This document shows, one piece after another, positions 1 through 8,558 of a stretch of 55,530 bases of DNA (positions are counted from its first letter, which is position 1; each line of letters starts with the position of its first letter). The notes beneath the pieces were generated by a model, which was given only the letters and a program-made list of their open reading frames with translations, was not told the origin of the DNA and did not search any database. The stretch comes from a bacterium (GTDB taxonomy: Bacteria > Myxococcota_A > UBA9160 > SZUA-336), in the NCBI GenBank assembly GCA_024226335.1, contig JAAELY010000522.1, forward strand, positions 1 through 55,530, given 5' to 3'. A program made the translations under genes and the position numbers.

Positions 1-369
1 TAAACTGATTTTCGAGTATTTCGACGAATTTCGACGAAATCGGTCGCCTAGTGGAGAATCAGTAGAATCCGTCCTGTTGACGGCCAGCTTCTTCGCTCTT
101 GCACCATCTGTGGATTCCGCTGTGCAGAACGAGCCTGTCGTCGTTCACTGAGGGCGGAGAACCCGGGAACTTCGCGAGCTTCGCGGACTGTCGGGGATTT
201 CCCGCGCAGACTCCTCAGTCGCGTTTCGGTGTCGCACTCAGGCGAAAACGCAACCGCTTCGAATCGACGTTGCCGTTTGGCCGCCTCTCATGGGAAAGTC
301 GGCTCCCGGTGAGAGGTTGACCGGCACGTTCATTGGCAACGTTTTGGCTTTTTTGGGGGCAAACCGTCC
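1..369. other. Non-coding leader upstream of dnaA, possible origin-proximal region
   Basis: No convincing gene lies here; the short open frames have no family resemblance. The left end is relatively AT-rich and carries short tandem repeats (positions 10-38). One 9-mer at 109-117, read on the minus strand, matches 7 of 9 bases of the DnaA-box consensus TTATCCACA. I see no cluster of good DnaA boxes, so an origin is possible because dnaA follows, but it is not shown. The region should also hold the dnaA promoter, which I could not place. Confidence 0.4.
10..38 (+). repeat. Tandem 10-bp repeats TTTCGACGAA
   Basis: Two perfect copies of TTTCGACGAA lie head to tail at 19-28 and 29-38. A diverged copy, TTTCGAGTA, precedes them at 10-18. 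Iterated short AT-rich motifs next to dnaA can be part of an unwinding or initiator-binding region; that role is inference. The window starts 9 bases upstream, so the array may continue to the left. Confidence 0.5.
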
Positions 370-1716
370 GTGGAAATTCAGGGGGGTTGGGACGTCGTTC
401 GCGACGCGGTCCGGCGAACTGTCGGTTCGTCTGCGTACGACAAATGGTTCGGACGAGTCGAAGTCTTATTAGAGGACGGATCTCTGGTGATCCAGGGTCC
501 AGATCGCTTCAGCGTGAACTGGATCCGCCGGCACTACGACGGGGTCATTCGCGCCGCAGCTTCGGGCGTTCGAGACATCGAGTACCGCGTGGATCCGGCG
601 TTGTTTCAAGACGAGGCAATGCCGGTTCCCGCGATCGAGCCGAGCGAATCAGAGATCCCCGACGAAGCCGAGCAGGGCCGTCTCGATGCCTTTGCGGGTT
701 TCGTTTCGGGACCCAGTAACGCCCTGGCCCTCGAAGCCGCCCGCGCGGTCGCACGCGGCCGGGCCAATCGCTGCAGCCCTCTCTATCTCGCCGGTCCCAG
801 CGGTGTGGGAAAAACCTATTTGTGCAAGGCAATCCGGGAAACTCTGGGCCGCGACGTCGTCTACCGCTCGGCTGAGGAGTTCACCAGCGAAGTCACAGGT
901 GCGATGCGCACCGGAAAGATGGCATCGATCCGCGATCGCTACCGGCGCTCGGCCAATGTACTGATCCTGGAAGACGTGCAGTTCCTGGCGGGCAAACGCG
1001 CCACACAGATGGAGCTATTCCACACCCTGGAACACCTGATGAGCCGCGACCGGACCGTCGTCCTGAGTGCGGACCGGCCGCCTTTCGAAATCGATGGACT
1101 CGATCCCAAGCTGGCTTCGCGGATGGGTTCGGGCTTCGTCGCCTGTATTGCACCGCCTCCTTTTGAAACCCGTCTACAGACCCTGCGCCTGAAAGCAGCG
1201 GGCGGAGGCGTCCGCGTCCCCGAAGATTGCCTGGAACTGCTCGCGCAACGGCCGGTTGAAAGCGTTCTCGACCTGCTGGCCGGACTGAATCAAGTGGTTG
1301 CACGCTCCACCCTCTTGCACCGGCCCATCAATACTGACCTCGTACGCGAAGCGCTGAGCGCCGTCGAAGTACCGGGTCGTCCCCGACGCGTGGAAGAACT
1401 GCGCACACTGGTCGGTCGCGTCTACGGTTTGAACGAAACCCAATTGCGCAGTCGCTCCAGACGACGCAGCGTGAGTCGGCCTCGACAGATCGCAATGTAC
1501 CTGTGCCGACGCTACACCGAAGCCTCACTCGCCGATATCGGGCGCGCTTTCGACAAGGATCACACGACGGTCCTGTACTCGATCAACGCCGTGGAACAAC
1601 GAATGCGCGAGAGCGCGCAATTCCGCTACGAGATCGAAGCACTCCTGCCACGCCTCAATTCGCCGAATCCTGTCCATAGTGCTTCCGATAGTAGTCGAGG
1701 TACTCGCCGGACCTGA
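370..1716 (+). CDS. dnaA: Chromosomal replication initiator protein DnaA
   Basis: This protein binds DnaA boxes and opens the replication origin in an ATP-dependent way. Of 448 residues, about 1-75 form the N-terminal domain I. The AAA+ core carries Walker A GPSGVGKT (residues 142-149), Walker B LILEDVQFL and sensor I VVLSADRPP. The C-terminal DNA-binding domain IV has the signature around DHTTVLYS (about residue 398). The start is GTG at 370, after a G-rich stretch. The length is normal for the family. dnaN is not next to it; instead its last 62 bases overlap the 3' end of the convergent rfbB, so the C-terminal tail past the DNA-binding domain (Ser/Arg-rich) is encoded opposite rfbB. The function is secure; whether it sits at the origin is not shown. 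Confidence 0.93.
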   Translation: MEIQGGWDVVRDAVRRTVGSSAYDKWFGRVEVLLEDGSLVIQGPDRFSVNWIRRHYDGVIRAAASGVRDIEYRVDPALFQDEAMPVPAIEPSESEIPDEAEQGRLDAFAGFVSGPSNALALEAARAVARGRANRCSPLYLAGPSGVGKTYLCKAIRETLGRDVVYRSAEEFTSEVTGAMRTGKMASIRDRYRRSANVLILEDVQFLAGKRATQMELFHTLEHLMSRDRTVVLSADRPPFEIDGLDPKLASRMGSGFVACIAPPPFETRLQTLRLKAAGGGVRVPEDCLELLAQRPVESVLDLLAGLNQVVARSTLLHRPINTDLVREALSAVEVPGRPRRVEELRTLVGRVYGLNETQLRSRSRRRSVSRPRQIAMYLCRRYTEASLADIGRAFDKDHTTVLYSINAVEQRMRESAQFRYEIEALLPRLNSPNPVHSASDSSRGTRRT

Positions 1717-2683
1717 TCGGTTCCCACCAGTCCCGATTCTCGTCATACCAGGCCACGGTTCGCGCGACTCCCTCCTGGAGATCAGCCTGTGGCGACCAGC
1801 CGAGTGCGCGAATCTTTGCCGTATCGACGGCGTAGCGCTGGTCGTGACCGGGCCGAAGTCCTTCCACCGGCCGGATCAACGAATCGGGTTTTCCGCAACA
1901 GCGCAGGATCATCTCCGTCAGTTCCTTGTTGGGAACCTCGGGATCCTGGTTCGCTCCCACGTTGTAGACCTGACCGGATTCACCCCGCTGCAATAGTAGC
2001 AGCAGGGCGCGACAGTGGTCTTCGACGCGCAGCCAGTCCCGCACTTGCGTCCCCCCATCGTATAAGGGCAGCGCCTCGTCCGAGAGCGCGTTGATGACGA
2101 AGAGCGGAATCATCTTTTCCGGAAACTGGTAGGGACCGTAGTTGTTCGTGCAACGCGAAACGATCACATCGAGTCCGTGTGTTCGGTAGAAGGCGAGGGC
2201 GAGATGGTCGGCCCCGGCCTTGGCTGCAGAGTAGGGACTCGATGGAGCGAGCAGGGTCGTCTCGTCTGGAAAACCCGGATACGCGACGTCGCCGTAGACT
2301 TCATCTGTGCCCACTTGCAGGAAACGCGCACCCGCACAGTGTTCGCGCATCGCCTCGAGCATCACATAGGTACCGTACACATTCGTGTCGATGAACTCGC
2401 CGGCACGCTCGGAGCTGGTCGAACGATCCACGTGGGTTTCGGCTGCGAAATTGACGATCCAGTCGGCCTCCTCGATCAGGCGTGCGACGGCTTTCGGATC
2501 GCGAATATCTCCCCTGGAAAACTGGTAACGCGCTGATTCCGCGACATCTGCCAGATTGGCGGGATTCCCGGCGTAGGTGAGCAGATCCAGATTCATGATC
2601 TGCGCTTCCGGTTGTTCGGAGAGCAGCAGGCGGATGAAGTTCGAACCGATGAACCCGCAGCCGCCGGTAACCAGGACTTTCAT
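1655..2683 (-). CDS. rfbB: dTDP-glucose 4,6-dehydratase
   Basis: Converts dTDP-glucose to dTDP-4-keto-6-deoxyglucose, the branch point for rhamnose and other deoxysugars in surface polysaccharides. It is a 342-residue extended SDR of normal length. The N-terminal NAD-binding motif is GGCGFIGSN, the catalytic TDE triad is in TDEVYG, and the Tyr-Lys pair is in SPYSAAKAGAD. It is the last gene of a leftward run, starting with ATG 6 bases after the cofH stop, so it is probably co-transcribed with cofG and cofH. None of the rfbA, rfbC or rfbD partners is next to it. Its 3' end overlaps dnaA. Confidence 0.92.
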   Translation of the reverse strand: MKVLVTGGCGFIGSNFIRLLLSEQPEAQIMNLDLLTYAGNPANLADVAESARYQFSRGDIRDPKAVARLIEEADWIVNFAAETHVDRSTSSERAGEFIDTNVYGTYVMLEAMREHCAGARFLQVGTDEVYGDVAYPGFPDETTLLAPSSPYSAAKAGADHLALAFYRTHGLDVIVSRCTNNYGPYQFPEKMIPLFVINALSDEALPLYDGGTQVRDWLRVEDHCRALLLLLQRGESGQVYNVGANQDPEVPNKELTEMILRCCGKPDSLIRPVEGLRPGHDQRYAVDTAKIRALGWSPQADLQEGVARTVAWYDENRDWWEPIRSGEYLDYYRKHYGQDSAN

Positions 2684-2689
2684 ACCATC

Positions 2690-3916
2690 CTAGTAGCCAC
2701 TCCCCATGCCGGTGGCAAACAACGCCTGAGGCTGTGCGAGTTCGAGTTCGGCGAAGGCGGTCGCTTCGGTCGCAGGTGTCGCCCTGCGTCCATAGGTAGT
2801 CGTGCGTTCGTAGGGAATACGAGCGATTTCGCGGATCAAACGCCGGATGGTAGGTACCTCGACGTGATCGCCGTGCTCCGATCCCGCGGCATTGCTGATC
2901 GACTCCTCCATGAGAGTTCCGCCAAAGTCATTGGCCCCCGACATCAGTCCGACCTGACCGAGCTTGAATCCCATCTTCACCCACGAGATCTGCACGTTCT
3001 TGATGTACGGGCGCAGGAAAAGACGCGCGGTGGCCAGTAGCGCCAGGTCCTCTTGCATGCTCGCCCCCGCACGAGAGTGTTCGTTGCGGTAGAGCTTGGT
3101 CTGGTGATGAACGAAACCGAGCGGGACGAACTCGGTAAAGCCCCCGGTGTTCTTCTGGATATCGCGCAGCAGATCCAGGTGCTTGGCGACGTGCTGGGGC
3201 GTCTCGATGTGCCCGTATAGAAGAGTTGAACTCGAACGAATCCCCAGTTCATGGGCCGTGGTGATGATCTCGACCCAGCGGTCGGTCATCAACTTCTTCG
3301 GGCTGATGATCTTGCGCACTCCATCGTCGAGGATCTCTGCGGCTGTACCGGGCATCGTTCCCAGTCCCTCGTCCTTGAGCATCGAGAGGTAATCGCGCAG
3401 GGACATTCCATTGGACTTCTGCACGCCGAAGTGAATCTCTTCGGGTGAGAGTGCATGGAGGTGGATATTGGGCAGCTCCGCTTTGATGGCGCCGATGATC
3501 TGCGCGTACCAGAAGCCATCCTTATTGGGGTGGATCCCGCCCTGGAGGCAGAGTTCGGAAGCCCCGGCCTTCCAGGCTTCGTGCGCGCGTTCCAGGATTT
3601 CCTCGATACTGCGCTCGTAAGCGTCCGAATTGTGCTTGTGTCGGGAGAAGCCACAGAACTTGCAACCGACATAGCAGATGTTGGTGAAGTTGATGTTGCG
3701 ACAGACCACATAGCTCACCTCGTCACCGACATCGTCCTGGCGAACGGAATCGGCGACGGCGCATAGGATCTGCAGATCGCGGCCACGCGCGCCCAGAAGC
3801 GTGGCTGCGTCGGCCTGCGAGAGCTCCCGGCCTTCGAGAGACTTCTCGAGGGCAGCGTGTACGTGGTGATCGGTTCCGCGCAACAGTTTCTCGGACAGGG
3901 ACTGGGGGGCTGACAT
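2690..3916 (-). CDS. cofH: CofH, radical SAM 5-amino-6-(D-ribitylamino)uracil:tyrosine 4-hydroxyphenyl transferase (F420 biosynthesis)
   Basis: CofH joins a tyrosine-derived hydroxybenzyl radical to ribityl-aminouracil, the first half of making the deazaflavin F0, core of coenzyme F420. The 408-residue protein has the radical SAM cluster CX3CX2C in CYVGCKFCGF (Cys81, Cys85, Cys88) and the family-typical stretch ELCLQGGIHP. The ATG directly follows the cofG stop (TGAATG), with a GAAGGAG ribosome site inside the end of cofG, which implies tight coupling. MqnC and MqnE are related menaquinone enzymes, but the pairing with CofG makes CofH the better call. Later F420 genes (cofC, cofD, cofE) are not in the window. 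Confidence 0.9.
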   Translation of the reverse strand: MSAPQSLSEKLLRGTDHHVHAALEKSLEGRELSQADAATLLGARGRDLQILCAVADSVRQDDVGDEVSYVVCRNINFTNICYVGCKFCGFSRHKHNSDAYERSIEEILERAHEAWKAGASELCLQGGIHPNKDGFWYAQIIGAIKAELPNIHLHALSPEEIHFGVQKSNGMSLRDYLSMLKDEGLGTMPGTAAEILDDGVRKIISPKKLMTDRWVEIITTAHELGIRSSSTLLYGHIETPQHVAKHLDLLRDIQKNTGGFTEFVPLGFVHHQTKLYRNEHSRAGASMQEDLALLATARLFLRPYIKNVQISWVKMGFKLGQVGLMSGANDFGGTLMEESISNAAGSEHGDHVEVPTIRRLIREIARIPYERTTTYGRRATPATEATAFAELELAQPQALFATGMGSGY

Positions 3917-5128
3917 TCAGGCTCCTTCAGACGCACTCGACGGCGGCAGTGGATAGCCGTCCGCATCGCTTGCGGCGCGCAAACGCCGAAGCATCTCGGG
4001 ATCGAAGAACTCGGGTTGCTGCACGATATACGCAGGATACACGCAGTGCCGATCGCGAAGTGTATAGCCTGCGGCCCGGGTTCGGGCGCGCAACTCCTCT
4101 AGCTCGGGCCAGGGTGCTTCGGGATTGATGAAATCGATCGTGACGGGCGACACCCCGCCCCAGTCATTCAGTCCGGACCGCACCAGTAGCTCGAGCGATG
4201 TGGGGGAAAGATTCGGTGGCGCCTGCAGATTCATCTGCGGACCGAGCAGGAGACGCGCGAGCGCAACCGTACCGGCCATCAGTTCGTCCGATGGCATTGG
4301 CAGATCGGCCAGCGCCGTGCCCGACTTCGGGTGAAAATTCTGCACGATGACTTCCTGGATATGCCCGCCCTCGTTGTGCAACTCGCGGATCGCCAGCAGG
4401 GTATCGACGCGTTCTGCTGGCGTCTCACCGATTCCGATCAGGATTCCGCTGGTGAACGGAATCTTCAGCTCTCCCGCCTCGCGCGTCATGCGCAGGCGCA
4501 GTTCGGGTTCTTTGTCGGGGCAGTAGTAGTGTGCTTCACCCTTCTGGCGCAGGCGCGGGCTGACGGTTTCCAGCATCAGCCCCATGCTCGCGTTGAAAGG
4601 GCGCAGCCGGGTCAGCTCTTCGGCGCTCATGATGCCCGCATTCGTGTGCGGGAAGACCCCCTGCTCGTAGGCCACACGACACGCCTCGATCAGATACGCC
4701 GTGGTGTTCGCGAAACCCTGCTCCTGCAACCAGCCGCGATAGCCGCGATAGGCGACTTCGGGCTTGTCGCCCAGGCAGAAGAGCGCTTCGGGACAGCCGG
4801 CGGCGAAGGCCTTGCGAGCCATCGCTCGAACGTCCGATAGCGGCCAGGTATGAGCGTCCGGATCGTCGGGCTGAACGGCGAAAGTGCAGTAGCCACAGCG
4901 ATTCCGGCAGAGATTGGTGAGCGGAATAAAGACGTTTCGCGAGACGGTGATCTCGCGCCCGTGCCCGCGAATACCGAGTTCCTGAGCGGCCTCGAGCAGG
5001 GGCTGCAGGATCGCCTCGGGTTCGCGATCGAGTTGCCAGGCGATCTCCAACGCCGCGCCGCGGCCCAGGGGCTCCGCGTCGACTGCCTTCCGGATCGCTT
5101 CGATCTGCTCCGCGCGGGTCAGCGCCAA
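3917..5128 (-). CDS. cofG: CofG, radical SAM 7,8-didemethyl-8-hydroxy-5-deazariboflavin synthase (F420 biosynthesis)
   Basis: CofG closes the deazaflavin ring to give F0, acting on the CofH product. The 403-residue protein carries CX3CX2C in CRNRCGYC (Cys74, Cys78, Cys81). The typical CofG segments MGLMLETVSP, GILIGIGET and GLNDWGGVSPVT are all visible. The chosen start is TTG at 5128, preceded by a purine-rich GGAGA; no in-frame ATG is near it. It leads the cofG-cofH-rfbB run. Two separate genes are present, rather than the FbiC fusion usual in actinobacteria. The F420 product could serve the LLM-type oxidoreductase at 46214-47089. Confidence 0.9.
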   Translation of the reverse strand: MALTRAEQIEAIRKAVDAEPLGRGAALEIAWQLDREPEAILQPLLEAAQELGIRGHGREITVSRNVFIPLTNLCRNRCGYCTFAVQPDDPDAHTWPLSDVRAMARKAFAAGCPEALFCLGDKPEVAYRGYRGWLQEQGFANTTAYLIEACRVAYEQGVFPHTNAGIMSAEELTRLRPFNASMGLMLETVSPRLRQKGEAHYYCPDKEPELRLRMTREAGELKIPFTSGILIGIGETPAERVDTLLAIRELHNEGGHIQEVIVQNFHPKSGTALADLPMPSDELMAGTVALARLLLGPQMNLQAPPNLSPTSLELLVRSGLNDWGGVSPVTIDFINPEAPWPELEELRARTRAAGYTLRDRHCVYPAYIVQQPEFFDPEMLRRLRAASDADGYPLPPSSASEGA

Positions 5129-5243
5129 TCCCGTCTCCCGTGTCCCGGGCCGTTCGACCCGTTTCCTCTGTCCCGCGACCGCACCCCCCAGTGCTGTTTT
5201 CGAACGATAGCACAGGGGGCAGGGACAGAGGCGGAGAGCGGAT

Positions 5244-6356
5244 TCAGTGGGGCTGAGCCTTGTGCCGGAAGGTACCGGCCAACGCGCGGAGCAATGCGAG
5301 CGCGATCAGCCCGGCCAGAAAAGCCCGTCCGGCATCGACACCCTGTGGAAGGTCTTCGACCAATAGACTCATGACGGCGGCGACGACAACGAACGCCAGG
5401 GCTTTTTGCGTGGTGCGAGCCGCGGCTGACGTGGCGGTCCGTTCGAGTCGCAACCAGGTGAGCACGAGAAACAGGCAGGCCAGCAGACCGATGAACGTCC
5501 CCCAGGCGGATACGCCTGACTTCTCCGCCGGAGCTGGCTCGGGAACGATTTCGGCGGGCGGCGGGCTGACCTCGGCAATCGCGGGGTCTGGGGCGGTCTC
5601 GCGCTCGGGTGGGGCTGTTTCCGATCGGTAGCGCAGAGGCTCGGAGACGCGCACGCGCTCGATCATCTCGTGGAAGGTTGCGCGATGGACCGCGAGCCGA
5701 TCGCTCATGCCCTGGATCACCAGGGATCCGACTTCGGTCGGGATGATCGCAGTGAGCGTCGCCAGGTTGCCGCCGGATTTGATCTCCCCTTTCGTCCAGA
5801 TGATGTTGCGCTCCCGGTCGTAGCGAATCTGCTCGTAACTGAACGGGACACCGGGTATGGATGCGCGGGTGGGGGCACTGAGCTCCGCGTCTGCCACCCG
5901 TTCGTAACTCGCCAATTCTGTGGCCGTGTACTTCTTGCCCAGCATCGCTGTAATGGTGAACAAGGCGTAGCCATCGGCCTGGTTCCGCGGCATGAACTCG
6001 ACCGCGGTGATCAAAGCGGTCGCTCCTCCTTCATCGCGCACCTTCTCGGCAAGCGCGTCGATGCGATCGAAGATTTCCTCGGGCACATCCGTCCAGCCCG
6101 CCGGAATATCGACTGTGATGTGCTCTCCCGTGAGCCCCGCCGGATACTGGATGCGCCGCGCCGGTGCCGCTTGTTCCCGGGATTTGACTCGCGGCGCAGA
6201 GGAATCCAGAAACGGATCAGCAGTCGTGTCCATCTGATCGGGGTCGTCTTGCCGCAATTCCTCCTGAGCCCGAGTCGCGGCCGGTACCCAGACGAGCAAT
6301 GCGACGAGCAGAAGGCTGCGCAGAAAGTGGGTATGGGCGTGGAGTCGGAGGCTCAT
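5244..6356 (-). CDS. Exported membrane protein of unknown function
   Basis: A 370-residue protein that I do not recognise. Residues 1-30 form a signal peptide ending near ATRAQ. The middle (about 70-235) is a soluble, mixed alpha/beta region, followed by a Pro/Glu/Ala-rich linker (about 240-275). The C-terminus has three hydrophobic segments, beginning FIGLLACLFLVLTWL and ending in GLIALALLRALAG. The N-terminal domain is therefore probably outside the cytoplasm and anchored from its C-terminus. It lies 43 bases downstream of the DNA methyltransferase and 115 bases upstream of cofG, all leftward. Nothing ties it to F420 or DNA methylation beyond position. Confidence 0.75.
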   Translation of the reverse strand: MSLRLHAHTHFLRSLLLVALLVWVPAATRAQEELRQDDPDQMDTTADPFLDSSAPRVKSREQAAPARRIQYPAGLTGEHITVDIPAGWTDVPEEIFDRIDALAEKVRDEGGATALITAVEFMPRNQADGYALFTITAMLGKKYTATELASYERVADAELSAPTRASIPGVPFSYEQIRYDRERNIIWTKGEIKSGGNLATLTAIIPTEVGSLVIQGMSDRLAVHRATFHEMIERVRVSEPLRYRSETAPPERETAPDPAIAEVSPPPAEIVPEPAPAEKSGVSAWGTFIGLLACLFLVLTWLRLERTATSAAARTTQKALAFVVVAAVMSLLVEDLPQGVDAGRAFLAGLIALALLRALAGTFRHKAQPH

Positions 6357-6399
6357 TGCGTTCGGAAATCGTCCCAGATCGCGTGCATCTTTAGAACAG

Positions 6400-7251
6400 T
6401 TAGGGAACCGGCCGCTTCGCCGGGATGTCGACGATCTCCGGTTCTGCGTAGGTAAGACGCTTGCGCATGACCTCGATCGCTTCGGGGTTCGAATCCATCA
6501 GCACGAACTCGCGCTGATTGCGCGCAGCCGCATCGCCGAGCGTTCCGCTGCCCGCGAAGAAGTCGAGCAGGAGATCGCCCGGATTGCTGTGCACGCGCAC
6601 GATGCGCTCGACCACTCCCAACGGTTTCTGTGTGGCGTAGCCCGTGCGCTCCCGACCCGACGTCGGCACGATCGTGTTCCACCAGACATCGGTCGGAGTT
6701 TTGCCGCGAGCCGCTTTCTCTGCCCCGACCAGACCGGGAGCCTGGTAGGGAATCCGATCGATCTCATCGTAATTGAACGTGTAGTTTGACGGATCCTTGG
6801 CGTACCAGAGAATCGTGTCGTGCTTGGCCGGCCAGCGCCTCTTCGGACGCCCGCCGTAATCGTACGACCAGATGATCTCGTTCATGAATGCGTCGCGACC
6901 GAAGATCTGATCCACGAGCACCTTGCAGTAGTGAACTTCGCGGGCATCGAGGTGCAGGAAGAAGGAGCCGTCCGGTTTCAAGATCCGGTAGGCGTGGTGA
7001 ATCCGCGGCTCGATGAACTTCAGGAAGTCATCGAAAGAATCCGCGAATTCGCTCGTACCCACGACTTCGGTGCGATAGCGTCGGCCCTGAAAACCGACGC
7101 GATCTCCAGCGGCATCCTGCCTGGTGCGCATCCGAGTTCGGCGCTGCGGTTTACCCGTGTTGAACGGCGGGTCTACATAGATCAGATCGACCGAGCCGTC
7201 CGCTAGCTCGGGCAGTAGCACTTCGTTGTCGCCAAGCAGGATTCTGTTCAC
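6400..7251 (-). CDS. Site-specific DNA methyltransferase, beta-type N6-adenine/N4-cytosine
   Basis: Transfers methyl groups from S-adenosylmethionine to adenine N6 or cytosine N4 in a specific DNA sequence. In this 283-residue protein the catalytic motif IV DPPF (residues 27-30) precedes the SAM-binding motif FAGSGT (232-237). That order is characteristic of the beta class. The central part should hold target recognition. The start is GTG at 7251. I see no restriction endonuclease or specificity gene on either side, so it looks like an orphan methylase, which often has regulatory or cell-cycle roles. It lies about 5.5 kb from dnaA. The recognition site cannot be read from the sequence. Confidence 0.87.
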   Translation of the reverse strand: MNRILLGDNEVLLPELADGSVDLIYVDPPFNTGKPQRRTRMRTRQDAAGDRVGFQGRRYRTEVVGTSEFADSFDDFLKFIEPRIHHAYRILKPDGSFFLHLDAREVHYCKVLVDQIFGRDAFMNEIIWSYDYGGRPKRRWPAKHDTILWYAKDPSNYTFNYDEIDRIPYQAPGLVGAEKAARGKTPTDVWWNTIVPTSGRERTGYATQKPLGVVERIVRVHSNPGDLLLDFFAGSGTLGDAAARNQREFVLMDSNPEAIEVMRKRLTYAEPEIVDIPAKRPVP

Positions 7252-7268
7252 GCGGTTATCCTGCGCTC

Positions 7269-8030
7269 ATGAGCGTGCGCGCAGTCATTTTCGACTTATT
7301 CGACACACTGGTGGATCTCCACATGGAGAACCTGCCCCGCGTTACCCTGGGCAAGCGTCAGATTCCCTCCACGCTCGGGGCCCTCCACGAGCAGATTGTG
7401 CGGCACGTCGACATGGAGATCGAGGAATTCCTGAATATCGTGCGCGAGGTCGACAAGATCTCCCGCGAAACGCGCTACAAGCAAGGTCTGGAGTTTCCGA
7501 CCCTGCAGCGCTTCGAAGAGATCTGTGAGCGACTCGGAACGGACGACCCGGACTTGCCCGAAACCCTGACGCGCACGCATATGAGGGCCATCCAGGACCA
7601 GGTCCGCTACCTGCCCCATCACGTGGACCTGCTGCGGGAGCTGCGAGACGCAGGCTTGAAGACCGCCATCTGTTCGAACTTCAGCCATGCCCCCACGGGT
7701 CTGGATGTGATCGAGGAAGCCGGACTCACCGAGCAACTCGACGAGGTCGTGATTTCGGTGGATGTGGCTTATCGCAAACCGCGCGCCGAGATCTTCGAAG
7801 AAACGCTGCGACGGCTTTCGATCGCACCGGACGAGGGTATTCACGTGGGCGACAACCTGGACGCTGATGTGGACGGTGCGGCGAAACTCGGAATTCGCAC
7901 CGTCTGGGTGACACGCAGGGTTTCGGATCCCAGAGTGCATCTGGAGCGTCACAAGGGCCGTGCACCGGAGTTCGTAGTCAGCGATCTGCGCGAAATTCCG
8001 GGAATTGCAGTCGCTGGGTGCGCCTCGTGA
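7269..8030 (+). CDS. HAD-family hydrolase
   Basis: A phosphatase or dehalogenase-type enzyme of the haloacid dehalogenase superfamily, 253 residues. Motif I is DLFDTL with the nucleophile Asp9 and general acid Asp12. Motif II is the Ser in ICSNFS, motif III the Lys in YRKPRAE, and motif IV HVGDNLDADVDGA. A helical cap (about residues 18-95) places it in the subclass I group. It is divergent from the DNA methyltransferase with only 17 bases between the start codons, so the two promoters must overlap or lie inside the genes. The substrate is unknown. Confidence 0.83.
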   Translation: MSVRAVIFDLFDTLVDLHMENLPRVTLGKRQIPSTLGALHEQIVRHVDMEIEEFLNIVREVDKISRETRYKQGLEFPTLQRFEEICERLGTDDPDLPETLTRTHMRAIQDQVRYLPHHVDLLRELRDAGLKTAICSNFSHAPTGLDVIEEAGLTEQLDEVVISVDVAYRKPRAEIFEETLRRLSIAPDEGIHVGDNLDADVDGAAKLGIRTVWVTRRVSDPRVHLERHKGRAPEFVVSDLREIPGIAVAGCAS

Positions 8031-8524
8031 GTTCGGTATACCGCCGCATAGCGTTGTTGATTCTGGCAAGTACCTGGGCTTTCGGCTGTGCGCTGGTCGG
8101 ACCGGGAGACCCGCGATCGGCCTACGCAGGACCGTTCATCACCGAATTCGGCATCGTCGGCTCCGACGACGCGGGAAAACAAGCTGTCGAAGCCTCGCGC
8201 GCGATCGTTTTGACGGAGGCGGGGCGGAAAGTCGGTTTCCGCGTACTGCCTTCTTATAACGTACCTTTCGAGGCCTACACTGTGCTGTACATGCCTGAGC
8301 CTCCACCCCACTCCACTCTGGTGGGCTCGAAACTCGAGAGCGACTCGGGTTACGCCGCGCGTACGTCCATGAAGATGGCTCGTGGCGAGACGTTTCTGAG
8401 TTCGGTCCTGGCGGCGGACGACCCGATCGGCATCTACACAGCGGAACTCTATCTGGACGGTCGCGTCGTCTCGAAGGTGCGCTTCGAGGTCAGTTCGCCA
8501 GCGACCGAATCCGATCTTCCGTGA
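8027..8524 (+). CDS. Small exported protein of unknown function, possible lipoprotein
   Basis: About 165 residues and not recognised. The N-terminus is a typical export signal (RRIALLILASTWAFGCA). The Cys is preceded by AFG, which only loosely fits a lipobox. The mature part looks beta-rich, including GIYTAELYLDGRVVSKVRFEV near the C-terminus, a sentence like those in bacterial Ig-like or stress-sensor domains. I chose GTG at 8027, which overlaps the HAD stop (GTGA). A GTG at 8018 in the same frame would add three residues. Translation is probably coupled to the HAD gene. Confidence 0.65.
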   Translation: MSSVYRRIALLILASTWAFGCALVGPGDPRSAYAGPFITEFGIVGSDDAGKQAVEASRAIVLTEAGRKVGFRVLPSYNVPFEAYTVLYMPEPPPHSTLVGSKLESDSGYAARTSMKMARGETFLSSVLAADDPIGIYTAELYLDGRVVSKVRFEVSSPATESDLP

Positions 8525-8558
8525 AACCGAGGAAAACCAGACGCGAGGCCCGAGTTTG

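Noticed and set aside
109-117. DnaA box as proof of an origin
   Set aside because: It matches only 7 of 9 bases and is alone. One weak match is expected by chance.
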